Assembly (NCBI GenBank): GCA_041484525.1
Contig: JBGPHT010000120.1
Span: 1-22,982, forward strand
Reading direction: 5' to 3'
DNA from: JBGPHT01 sp041484525
GTDB taxonomy: Bacteria; Acidobacteriota; Terriglobia; Bryobacterales; Bryobacteraceae
Length of the DNA stretch: 22,982 nt
Position numbers and translations under genes: made by a program. Under the pieces are notes generated by a model. It made no database searches. It worked only from the letters and a program-made list of their open reading frames with translations, and was not told the origin of the DNA. Shown in pieces: positions 7,948-14,634 of this stretch. The stretch's first letter is position 1. Every line of letters starts with the position of its first letter.

Positions 7948-8676
7948 GTGGCACAATCCAACCGCCCCCCGCGACAGCTCGGCGAGCATGTCAGCCTTTC
8001 GGAACATGCATACTACGTGATCCGGGAGCGCGTTCTGAAAGGTGAGATCGCACTCGGCGCACCGCTGTCGAGGCGCAAGCTCGCGGCAGAACTCGGCATG
8101 AGTTTGCTACCCGTGGCAGAGGCTCTTCAGTCGCTCGAGAGGGACGGCCTGGTGGAGAGCCGCGCCCGCGTGGGGACGCGAGTCTGCCTTCCGACCTCCG
8201 AACAGATCCGCGAGCGTTACGAAGTTCGTGAGGCGCTGGAAGCACAAGCCGCGCGCCTCTACGCCGAGAAGGCCAACGCGCGGGACAAGCGCGAGATGGA
8301 GAGAATGGCGGAGCATATGGACGCCATGTTCAACCGCTGTGGTGATGGCTCCGGCCACGATCGCGAGTTCCTGTACGCCGTCCACAGCTACCATTTGGAG
8401 TTCCATCTGCGGATTGCCGAGGCGACGGGATGCCACGCGCTGCGCGAGACGATCGAACGGAACCACGTGCTCATCTTCAACTGGCTGTTCGATGTCGCCG
8501 CCAGCCGGCCGGCCCTGCCGCTGCGCTTTCATCGCGAGCTGATCGAAGTCCTGAACCGCGGCAAGGTGGAGCCCGCCGACCGCGCCATGCGCGCCCACGT
8601 GCGTTACGGCCGCGAAACCATCGTCGACATCATCGGCCCGCGGACCGCCAACGTGAAGTTCGAGCGCGTCAAGTGA
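7948..8676 (+). CDS. GntR-family transcriptional regulator, FadR/FCD subfamily
   Basis: From GTG 7948 the product is 242 aa, normal for the subfamily. Residues about 15-80 form the winged helix (VIRERVLKGEI, LSRRKLAAELGMSLLPVAEALQSLERDGLV, then the wing ARVGTRV). Residues about 85-225 form the all-helical FCD effector domain, with His-containing segments typical of its metal site (LEFHLRIAEATG, RFHRELIEVL, MRAHVRYG). A longer frame opens at ATG 7855, but it adds 31 residues unlike the family and runs through the apparent promoter. FCD regulators usually respond to small organic or sugar acids. The downstream sugar-acid dehydratase gene is a possible target, as an inference. Confidence 0.85.
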   Translation: MAQSNRPPRQLGEHVSLSEHAYYVIRERVLKGEIALGAPLSRRKLAAELGMSLLPVAEALQSLERDGLVESRARVGTRVCLPTSEQIRERYEVREALEAQAARLYAEKANARDKREMERMAEHMDAMFNRCGDGSGHDREFLYAVHSYHLEFHLRIAEATGCHALRETIERNHVLIFNWLFDVAASRPALPLRFHRELIEVLNRGKVEPADRAMRAHVRYGRETIVDIIGPRTANVKFERVK

Positions 8677-8992
8677 TCCGCCGGAAGCGGTTTGCAACAG
8701 GAGCTTGCCAGACTAACCGGGGAGCTAACTGAATCGCCCTGGGCGAATTTGCCTGCCCGGTAATCAGGCCGAAGTTACTCGATGCCGGCGTCAGCGGAGA
8801 TTGGCGAAGGCGCGGTCGACGTTGTGTCCGTCCATTTGAAGGCCGCCGCCAGAGTAGATCGGGTCCACGCCGGTCCAGCTTAGAGGCGCGCCGCTTGGCG
8901 TGATGAAGATCAAGTTTAAACGCCACCCGCCGGCGATATGGTTCAACACCGGGTTCATGTGTGCGCCGAACTGGCGGCGGCGCCTCCCCGAT
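8669..8992 (-). pseudogene. Remnant of a TonB-dependent receptor (Oar-like) C-terminus
   Basis: Two pieces of one gene type are readable on the minus strand in different frames. The piece at complement 8794-8992 reads QFGAHMNPVLNHIAGGWRL, then SGAPLSW, then GHNVDRAFANLR and a stop. The piece at complement 8669-8791 reads SNFGLITGQANSPR, then AIQLAPRLVW. In acidobacterial carboxypeptidase-regulatory-domain TonB receptors these two blocks occur in this order near the C-terminus, but about 100 residues apart. Here they touch, with a frameshift, so a stretch has been lost. The N-terminal 800 or more residues, including plug and most of the barrel, are absent. The last residues run past the usual end, overlapping the GntR stop by 8 nt. 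This fills most of the 409-nt gap between the GntR and DegT genes. Confidence 0.6.
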
Positions 8993-9068
8993 CGCCCTCG
9001 ACATCTCCGGCGTCCCGAATGCAAAAATGGAAGTCCGCCGCTTCGACCTGCTGTCGAACGGACAATGA
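8961..9068 (+). pseudogene. Possible 3' tail of a lost plus-strand gene upstream of the DegT gene
   Basis: In the frame that ends at TGA 9066-9068, the last codons read ASPIALDISGVPNAKMEVRR followed by FDLLSNGQ. This has the look of the final beta-strands of a real protein rather than noise. It ends 17 nt before the DegT start, as an operon partner would. Its upstream part is replaced by the TonB-receptor remnant at about 8970-8992. I do not recognise the family. It could be chance. Confidence 0.25.
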
Positions 9069-9085
9069 TTGGGAGCGTTTGCCCG

Positions 9086-10180
9086 ATGACTGCTGCTGTG
9101 CCCTTCAACGATTTGCGGCGACAGACCGCTTCGCTCGAAAACGAATTGGCGGCTGCCGTCAATCGGGTGCTGCTGAGCGGGTGGTACATTCTGGGACCTG
9201 AGTGTACGGCGTTTGACGAGGAGTTTGCCGCGTACTGCGGAGCGGCACACTGCGTTTCGGTCGCCAACGGCACGGATGCTTTGGAACTGGCGCTGCGCAG
9301 TCTTGGCGTTGGACCCGGGGACCAGGTGGCGACGGTTGCCAACGCCGGGGGATACAGCACGGCGGCGATTCGCCAGGCGGGCGCCGAGCCGGTCTACGTC
9401 GATATCGATCCGTCGACGATGAACATGTCCGCGGTGGACCTCGCGCCTAGATTGACACCGCGCGTGCGTGCGGTCATTGCGACGCATCTCTACGGACGGA
9501 TGGCGGACGTGCGGGTGCTGCTCAAAGTGACCGGTGGGATTCCGCTGATCGAGGATTGCGCGCAGTCGCACGGCGCCAGTATCGGCGGAAAAAAGGCCGG
9601 CAGTTGGGGCGCCCTCGCGTGTTTCAGTTTCTACCCCACCAAGAACCTGGGCGCGCTGGGGGACGGCGGAGCCATCACGACGAACGATCCGCACCTGGCG
9701 CGGAAGGTGAAGTCGCTCCGGCAATACGGGTGGAGCGGCAAATATCATTCCGCGGAATATGGGCGGAACAGCCGCCTGGACGAGATGCAGGCGGCGGTGC
9801 TGCGGACCAAGTTGCCGCATCTGGACCGGTGGAACGTGCGCCGGCGCGAGATCGCATCCTTATATACAGAGGCGCTGGCCGGACGGCCGGTGATTTGTCC
9901 GCGGGATTTCGGGGAGGAGAATGTCGCGCACCTTTACGTAATTCGCACAACGGCGCGCGATGCGGTTCGGGCGGCGCTCCTGGCCCGCGGCATCTCGACC
10001 GATATTCACTACCCGGTCCCGGACCATCGCCAGGAGGCGGCGCGCGGTACCGAAGCGGGCGCGGCCGAACTGCCGGTGACGGAGCAGTGCGCCGGGGAGA
10101 TTCTTACACTGCCGTGTTTTCCCGAACTGGAGGACGATGAGATTGCCGCGGTGGCCGAGGCGCTGCGGGAGATTAAGTAG
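9086..10180 (+). CDS. DegT/DnrJ/EryC1/StrS-family PLP-dependent aminotransferase
   Basis: The 364-aa product is full length for nucleotide-sugar aminotransferases. It starts VPFNDLRRQ and shows the substrate and PLP-binding features in order: NGTDALELAL (61-70), LIEDCAQSHGA with Asp157 and Gln160, and FYPTKNLGALGDGGA with Lys186 as the Schiff-base lysine. RLDEMQAAVLR and IHYPVPDH follow. Such enzymes convert a keto-sugar, usually NDP-linked, to the amino sugar using glutamate, or act as sugar dehydratases when the Lys is replaced; here Lys is kept. ATG 9086 has a GGGAG about 10 nt ahead. ATG 9065 would add seven residues and is possible. The frame continues upstream to 8900, but through pseudogene sequence. 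Its stop codon overlaps the SD of the next gene. Confidence 0.88.
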   Translation: MTAAVPFNDLRRQTASLENELAAAVNRVLLSGWYILGPECTAFDEEFAAYCGAAHCVSVANGTDALELALRSLGVGPGDQVATVANAGGYSTAAIRQAGAEPVYVDIDPSTMNMSAVDLAPRLTPRVRAVIATHLYGRMADVRVLLKVTGGIPLIEDCAQSHGASIGGKKAGSWGALACFSFYPTKNLGALGDGGAITTNDPHLARKVKSLRQYGWSGKYHSAEYGRNSRLDEMQAAVLRTKLPHLDRWNVRRREIASLYTEALAGRPVICPRDFGEENVAHLYVIRTTARDAVRAALLARGISTDIHYPVPDHRQEAARGTEAGAAELPVTEQCAGEILTLPCFPELEDDEIAAVAEALREIK

Positions 10181-10192
10181 GAGGATTACGCC

Positions 10193-11413
10193 ATGAATCG
10201 CAGGGGATTTATGCAAGCCGCGCTGGGAGCGGCAGCGAGTTCGATTTTTGCGCCAGTGCGTGCGCTGGCGCAGGCCAAGGCTCTCAACCTGAAAATCACC
10301 GGGCTGAAAACCTTCGTGGTGAACGCGGGCAGCCTGAACTGGGTGTTCTGCAAGGTCTACACCAATGGCGGCCTGGTGGGGCTCGGGGAAGGTTCGGTCA
10401 CCAGCAAGGAAGCGACCATCGCGCAGGCCATCATGGAACACGAGCGGTTCCTGCTGGGCAAGGACCCGACGGATATCGAGTTCCTCTGGCAGTCCATGTT
10501 TCGCGTTCCGCGATGGCGCGGCGGCCCGATTCTCAATTCCGCCATCAGCGCCGTCGAGATCGCGCTGTGGGACATTCTCGGACAGGCGCTCGGAGTCCCG
10601 ATCTACAAGCTGTTGGGCGGCGCGGCGCGCAACCGCGTTCGCATGTACCTCGACGTGGGATCGACTCCCGAGGACTTTCTGCACGCCAAAGAGCTCGGCT
10701 ACACGGCCGGGAAAACGACGCCGCTCTCGCCCAAGGGCAACCTGGTTCAGCCCACCGTGATGATCCGCGATGCGGTCCACAAGCTGGAATCTATCCGCAA
10801 AGCCGTGGGGGACGATTTCGACATTTGCGTCGACGCGCACGGCCGCTGCACCACTGCCATGGCGATCGATTTCTGCACGCGCGTCGAGCCATTGGATCTG
10901 ATGTTCGTGGAGGAGCCGACGCAGCTTGAAGACCTGGGCGAGTTGGCGCTGCTCCGCGAGAAAACCAAGACCCACCTGGCGACCGGCGAGCGATCGTTCA
11001 CCAAGTACGGTTTCGCTGACTTCTGCTCGCGTCACCTGGTGGACTACATCCAGCCCGACGTGTGCCACGCCGGCGGCATCCTCGAGCTGAAGAAAGTCGG
11101 CGTGCTCGCGGAAACCTATCGCGTGAACCTGGCGCCGCACAATCCGCAGAGCTACGTCAGCACCATGGCGTCGCTGCACGTGGATGCGACCACGCCGAGC
11201 GCCGCTATTCAGGAGTACACGCTGAACCGGACGGAGTGGGCTCAGGAACTCTTCGGCGGCACGGGGCCGGACATCAGGAACGGCTACGCGGAACTGCCGA
11301 ATCGTCCGGGCCTGGGCGTCACACTGGATGAGAAGGTGGCCGCGGCGCATCCGTACAAGCCCAGCAACCGTCCGGAATACCAGTTCGCCGACGGCTCGGT
11401 CACAGACCAGTAG
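10193..11413 (+). CDS. Enolase-superfamily sugar-acid dehydratase (mandelate racemase/GalD-like) with Tat signal
   Basis: The 406-aa protein starts NRRGFMQAALGAAAS, a twin-arginine signal with Ala-rich core and a likely cleavage after ALAQA (about 28). The mature part has the MR N-terminal cap and then the barrel. Metal ligands can be read as Asp204 in VDAHGR, Glu230 or Glu231 in VEEPTQ and Glu256 in TGERS. His206 in DAHGR and His306 in APHNPQS match the catalytic histidines of D-galactonate dehydratase-type members. It probably dehydrates an aldonate or similar acid sugar. The SD (TAGGAGG) overlaps the DegT stop, so the two are co-translated. Most enzymes of this family are cytosolic, so Tat export is notable. 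The exact substrate cannot be told. Confidence 0.85.
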   Translation: MNRRGFMQAALGAAASSIFAPVRALAQAKALNLKITGLKTFVVNAGSLNWVFCKVYTNGGLVGLGEGSVTSKEATIAQAIMEHERFLLGKDPTDIEFLWQSMFRVPRWRGGPILNSAISAVEIALWDILGQALGVPIYKLLGGAARNRVRMYLDVGSTPEDFLHAKELGYTAGKTTPLSPKGNLVQPTVMIRDAVHKLESIRKAVGDDFDICVDAHGRCTTAMAIDFCTRVEPLDLMFVEEPTQLEDLGELALLREKTKTHLATGERSFTKYGFADFCSRHLVDYIQPDVCHAGGILELKKVGVLAETYRVNLAPHNPQSYVSTMASLHVDATTPSAAIQEYTLNRTEWAQELFGGTGPDIRNGYAELPNRPGLGVTLDEKVAAAHPYKPSNRPEYQFADGSVTDQ

Positions 11414-11428
11414 TAAGGAGAGTAATCG

Positions 11429-12095
11429 ATGAAGCGATGGATGACCCTGCTGGCGCTACTGGCGGGCGCGCACCGACAACCTGACGATGAGCATCGAGCA
11501 ATGGAACAAGCTGGCGGACAATTTCGACGTGGAGGGCCTGGCGGACCAACTGAAGTCCGTGGGCGCGGGGTACCACATCCTGACGATCGGCCAGAACTCC
11601 GGCTACTACGCGGCACGTAACGCGATCTACGACAAAGTCACGGGAATCCAGCGGAGCAAGCGATCGAGGCGCGACCTGATCTCGGATATGGCGGCGGCGC
11701 GGGCTGGGAATCCGGGCAGTGTAGTGGCGTTCGATCCGGGCGTGGTGCCGCGCGCGATCCCGGTGACCCCGCACGAAGACTACATCGCGGGTGAGCAGAG
11801 CGATCCCTCCAAGGTGCAGATGCTGCGGTCGACAGACGGAATCCTGGAGGGCGTCCAGTTGCAGGTTCTCAGCTATCTGGGCCGGACGTGGGGGATGGGG
11901 GAGCCGCGTTTCAAGGTCGAGGACGCGGTTCAATTCAGCCAGACGTTCCGGAAGTCGGGCGCCGCGGTCACGTGGGATGTGCCGGTCCAGAAAAACGGGC
12001 TGATCCTGGAGTCCTTTGTGGAGCAACTCGCGGCCATCGGCGCGGCGCAAATGAGCTGTTTCAAACGGTATTTGCGCGTTTCCTGTCGAGAGGGC
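11429..12095 (+). pseudogene. Decayed glycosidase-like (alpha-L-fucosidase-related) gene with two internal deletions
   Basis: A good SD (AAGGAG, 8 nt spacing) and ATG 11429 begin a signal peptide, MKRWMTLLALLAGA, but that frame ends at 11618-11620. The homologous body continues in another frame from about 11470: TDNLTMSIEQWNKLADNFDV, GLADQL, ILTIGQNSGYY and SRRDLISDM. At about 11690-11702 this jumps straight to ARAGNPGSVVAFDPG, TPHEDYIAGE, LGRTWGMGEPRF and VTWDVPVQKNGLI. In acidobacterial and planctomycete relatives, as I remember them, about 100 residues lie between SRRDL...DM and the AAxRAGNP block, including much of the barrel. So a frameshifting loss after the signal peptide and an in-frame loss in the middle are both visible. 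No stop of its own remains: the frame reads into the next gene. It follows the dehydratase gene by 15 nt as an operon member. Confidence 0.65.
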
Positions 12096-12098
12096 TCT

Positions 12099-12635
12099 AT
12101 GTGGATCGTAAACGGACTGGCAATCGGGGTAGTATTGGCTTTGTTCTTTTCGATGATCTCCCAACCGCCGCCGACGACCTCGGAGACGGGGCGGCGCGGC
12201 CGCTTATCGCTGCTTCTTGCGTTGCTGGCCTTCGGCATTCCGCTGCATGCGCAGTCCTGGGATGAGTTGCGCGGCCTGAAAGCGGGAGATCGCACGATCG
12301 TCCAGGACACCGCGGGCCAGGATCATAAGGGCGCGTTCCGGGCGGTTTCGGCGGAGGCGATCGCCATCGAAACGGACAAGGGCGAAGCAGCGATCGAGCG
12401 CTCGAAGATACGGCGGGTCCAGGTTCGGAGCAACCAGCGGCGCGTGCGCAACGCGGTGATTGGGGCGGCCATCGGCGTGGCCATCGGAGTAACTGTGGAT
12501 CAGACGCTGGGCGCGTATCTCCGGAACGAATCGAATGGGAGCGGACGCGCGGTCACATACGCCGCACCCATCGGTCTGTTCGGCGGCCTCGGCGCGGCAC
12601 TGCCCGCATACCGGACGGTCTACCGCCTGCGCTGA
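12099..12635 (+). CDS. Conserved acidobacterial hypothetical protein with glycine-zipper-like segment; N-terminus odd
   Basis: The core (about residues 50-178) reads SWDELRGLKAGDRTIVQDT, FRAVSAEAIAIET, an IRRVQVRS stretch, then AVIGAAIGVAIGVTVDQTLG and a Gly-rich APIGLFGGLGAALP. This small secreted or membrane-associated type, with an Sm/SH3-like beta domain then a glycine-zipper hairpin, is common in Solibacter-like genomes with unknown role. ATG 12099 has a GAGAGGG 4 nt ahead and gives 178 aa with two hydrophobic stretches: VNGLAIGVVLALFFSMI, then RLSLLLALLAFGIPLHAQ, which is a normal signal peptide with cleavage after HAQ. Homologues carry only the second one. ATG 12153 would drop the first but has no SD. 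The first stretch may be the start of another small membrane protein fused by deletion. Confidence 0.6.
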   Translation: MWIVNGLAIGVVLALFFSMISQPPPTTSETGRRGRLSLLLALLAFGIPLHAQSWDELRGLKAGDRTIVQDTAGQDHKGAFRAVSAEAIAIETDKGEAAIERSKIRRVQVRSNQRRVRNAVIGAAIGVAIGVTVDQTLGAYLRNESNGSGRAVTYAAPIGLFGGLGAALPAYRTVYRLR

Positions 12636-12675
12636 TCCGCCCGGCGGTTGTAACATTTCTCGCTGTGGTCTTCGG

Positions 12676-12681
12676 TACAAT
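12676..12681 (+). promoter_or_regulatory. Candidate -10 box (TACAAT) of the kinase-phosphatase operon
   Basis: TACAAT lies 21 nt before ATG 12703. A TTGTAA at 12648-12653 is 22 bp away, too far for a good -35. No SD precedes the ATG. If used, it would drive all four genes from 12703 to 15707. Confidence 0.35.
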
Positions 12682-12702
12682 GGGCGCTGGTATCGCCCCC
12701 TT

Positions 12703-13437
12703 ATGCAACTTTTCGTGCCGAACCGATGCCCCGGCAAGCTGATCGTAGTCGAGGGCATTGACGGTTCCGGGAAATCCACCCAGATCTCTCTTCTCAGCCA
12801 TTGGCTGCGGTCGCAAGGCTACGCGGTGGCATTCAGCGAGTGGAATTCTTCTCCCCTGGTGCGGCAGACGACGCGCCGCGGCAAGAGGAAGGAGATGTTC
12901 ACACCGACCACGTTCAGCCTGATTCATGCCACCGATTTCGCCGACCGGATGGAGAGCTACATTCTGCCGCTGGTGAAGTCGGGCGCTATCGTCTGCGCCG
13001 ACCGCTACGCCTACACGGCGTTCGCGCGCGATGTGGCGCGCGGCGTCAGCCGGCGCTGGGTGCGCAATCTCTACCGCTTTGCCATTCATCCGAACCTGAG
13101 CTTCTATTTTCGCGTGCCGCTGGACGTGGCACTGGGCCGCATTCTGGGCGGCCGCGATGCCCTTAAGTATTACGAAGCCGGCATGGACCTGGGACTGGCG
13201 CGCGACGTGGAGGAAAGCTTCCGCATCTTCCAAGGCCGGATCCTCGACGAGTACGAGGCGATGTCGCAAGAGGTGGGGTTCCACATTATCGACGCCACTC
13301 TTTCGATCGAAGAGCAGCAGCGCAGGATGCGCGAAATCGTCATGAATGTGCTGGGCGACAGCCTCAAGAGTAGTGTGCTGCACGCGCCCGCAGGAGGAGA
13401 GTTCAATGGCCATCCGTCAGCCGCTGCAATTCTATAG
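12703..13437 (+). CDS. Thymidylate-kinase-like P-loop protein 1
   Basis: From ATG 12703 the product is 244 aa. KLIVVEGIDGSGKSTQ carries an intact Walker A (Gly18 to Ser25, Lys24). The DRY motif (100-102, in CADRYAYTAFARDVARG) is where thymidylate kinases bind the nucleotide monophosphate. The LID-like region contains the GMDLGLARDVEESF block, and IIDAT sits near the end. The length exceeds normal Tmk (about 205-215 aa) by a C-terminal tail. The overall pattern is Tmk, but the region after Walker A (SEWNSSPLVRQ) lacks the usual REP[GG] signature of true dTMP kinases, so the substrate may differ. The longer open frame from 12535 is not used, because it overlaps the previous gene and bypasses the promoter. 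It overlaps the next gene by 32 nt. Confidence 0.82.
   Translation: MQLFVPNRCPGKLIVVEGIDGSGKSTQISLLSHWLRSQGYAVAFSEWNSSPLVRQTTRRGKRKEMFTPTTFSLIHATDFADRMESYILPLVKSGAIVCADRYAYTAFARDVARGVSRRWVRNLYRFAIHPNLSFYFRVPLDVALGRILGGRDALKYYEAGMDLGLARDVEESFRIFQGRILDEYEAMSQEVGFHIIDATLSIEEQQRRMREIVMNVLGDSLKSSVLHAPAGGEFNGHPSAAAIL
13392..13397 (+). promoter_or_regulatory. Ribosome binding site inside the first kinase gene
   Basis: AGGAGG lies 8 nt before ATG 13406 and within the coding sequence of the first kinase. It sets the start of the second kinase and shows that its translation begins before the first gene ends. Confidence 0.65.
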
Positions 13438-14155
13438 CGAACCGCTGCCCGGCGTGGATACCTCCGAACTGCAGGGCAAGCTGATCGTGATCGAAGGTCC
13501 CGACGCGGTGGGAAGAAGCACGCAGATCATGCTGCTGCGCCATTGGCTGGAGCAGGAGGGCCACGCCGTGCTCGATACCGGCATGGCGCGTTCGGCGCTG
13601 GCGGGCAAAGGCATCAAGATGGCCAAGGAAGGCAACACTCTCGGCCCCATCACGATGACCCTGTTCTACACCACGGACTTTGCCGACCGGCTGGAAAATG
13701 AAATCGTGCCCGCGCTGCGCGCCGGGTTTGTGGTGCTGATCGACCGCTACATTTTTTCCATCATGGCGCGCGCCGTGGCACGCGGCGAAGAGCGGCGCTG
13801 GATCGAACAGGTAGCCGGTTTCGCGCTGGTGCCGCACGCGGTGCTGTACCTGCGCGCCGAAGTAGAGCACCTGGTGACGCGCGTGGTCCTGGGGCGCGGG
13901 GCGTTCGACTACTGGGAGAGCGGCATGGATCTGCGCTTCGGCCCCGATATGTACGAGAGTTTCGTGCGCTACCAGACGCGCCTCATCAAGGCGCTGGATT
14001 CGATGGTGGAGCCGTACGGGTTCACGACCATCGACGCCAGCCAACCGATCCCCAAGATCTTTCGCGAGTTGCAGCGGCAGGTATCGCGGCTGCAACTGCG
14101 GCGCTCTCGAAAGACGCCGGTGCGGCGCGCAACCGTGGCTAGGGCGAAGGCCTGA
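13406..14155 (+). CDS. Thymidylate-kinase-like protein 2 with altered Walker A (Lys to Arg)
   Basis: This 249-aa paralogue of the preceding gene shares the framework: KLIVIEG, a P-loop, TDFADRLENEIVPALRAG, DRY at 113-115 (LIDRYIFSIMARAVARGEERRW), the GMDLRFGPDMYESF block and TIDASQPI. The P-loop reads GPDAVGRST, so Arg37 stands where the phosphate-binding Walker A Lys should be. That residue is essential in most P-loop kinases, so this may be a weakly active kinase or a pseudoenzyme partner of protein 1. There is a basic C-terminal tail (LRRSRKTPVRRATVARAKA). It overlaps gene 1 by 32 nt, and its TGA shares a base with the ATG of sixA. Coupled translation of two related subunits suggests a heteromer, which is inference. 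Confidence 0.8.
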   Translation: MAIRQPLQFYSEPLPGVDTSELQGKLIVIEGPDAVGRSTQIMLLRHWLEQEGHAVLDTGMARSALAGKGIKMAKEGNTLGPITMTLFYTTDFADRLENEIVPALRAGFVVLIDRYIFSIMARAVARGEERRWIEQVAGFALVPHAVLYLRAEVEHLVTRVVLGRGAFDYWESGMDLRFGPDMYESFVRYQTRLIKALDSMVEPYGFTTIDASQPIPKIFRELQRQVSRLQLRRSRKTPVRRATVARAKA

Positions 14156-14634
14156 TGCAGATCTACCTGCTGCGGCATGGGATCGCTGAAGATGCCCGCG
14201 CCGGGCAGGGCGACTCCGAACGCGCGCTCACGGGCGAGGGCCGCGACAAGCTTCGCCGCGTGCTGAAGCGCGCCAAGGCCGGGGACGCGAGCCCGGACGC
14301 GATCCTGTCGAGCCCGTACCGGCGTGCCGTCGAGACGGCCCAGGTTGCTGTGGAGGTGTTCGGATACACGGGAGAAATTGTGCGCACGCGCGCGCTGGTG
14401 CCGGAAGCTTCTCCGCAAGACGTGTGGGACGAAATCCGGGCGTTGAAAATCGAGGGGTCCATCCTGCTCGCCAGCCATGAGCCGCTCATGAGTTCGACGG
14501 TGGCGTTTTTCCTGGCGTGCTCGGAACTGCACGTGGAGATGAAGAAGGGCGCGCTGGTGCGTGTGGATTGCGAACGGGTCGGCCTCCACCCTCGTGGTGT
14601 ATTGCGGTGGATGCTGACGCCGGCGGTGTCATGA
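14155..14634 (+). CDS. sixA: SixA-type phosphohistidine phosphatase
   Basis: The 159-aa protein is a minimal histidine-phosphatase-fold enzyme. It has the RHG motif at residues 7-9 (His8 nucleophile), LTGEGRDKL, SPYRRAVETA at 53-61 (Arg56/Arg57 phosphate ligand) and the second catalytic His at 108 (LLASHEPLMS). The length and motifs match SixA, which removes phosphate from His residues of signalling proteins. In many bacteria related small RHG proteins sit beside polyphosphate genes, a recalled association. Its ATG overlaps the stop of the upstream kinase (TGATG), and its own stop overlaps the next start (ATGA), so it is translationally coupled on both sides. The target here is unknown. The neighbouring kinase-like proteins suggest it opposes or supports their phosphorylation, as an inference. 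Confidence 0.88.
   Translation: MQIYLLRHGIAEDARAGQGDSERALTGEGRDKLRRVLKRAKAGDASPDAILSSPYRRAVETAQVAVEVFGYTGEIVRTRALVPEASPQDVWDEIRALKIEGSILLASHEPLMSSTVAFFLACSELHVEMKKGALVRVDCERVGLHPRGVLRWMLTPAVS

Noticed and set aside
8900..9085. N-terminal extension of the DegT aminotransferase from ATG 8900
   Set aside because: The added residues are Arg-rich, run antisense through the receptor remnant and match nothing in the family; the domain begins at 9086.
11487..12635. A single 382-codon protein joining the glycosidase-like body and the glycine-zipper protein
   Set aside because: The two halves belong to unrelated families, the second has its own SD and signal peptide, and the first lacks its own start and stop. 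Read-through in one frame is best explained by decay.
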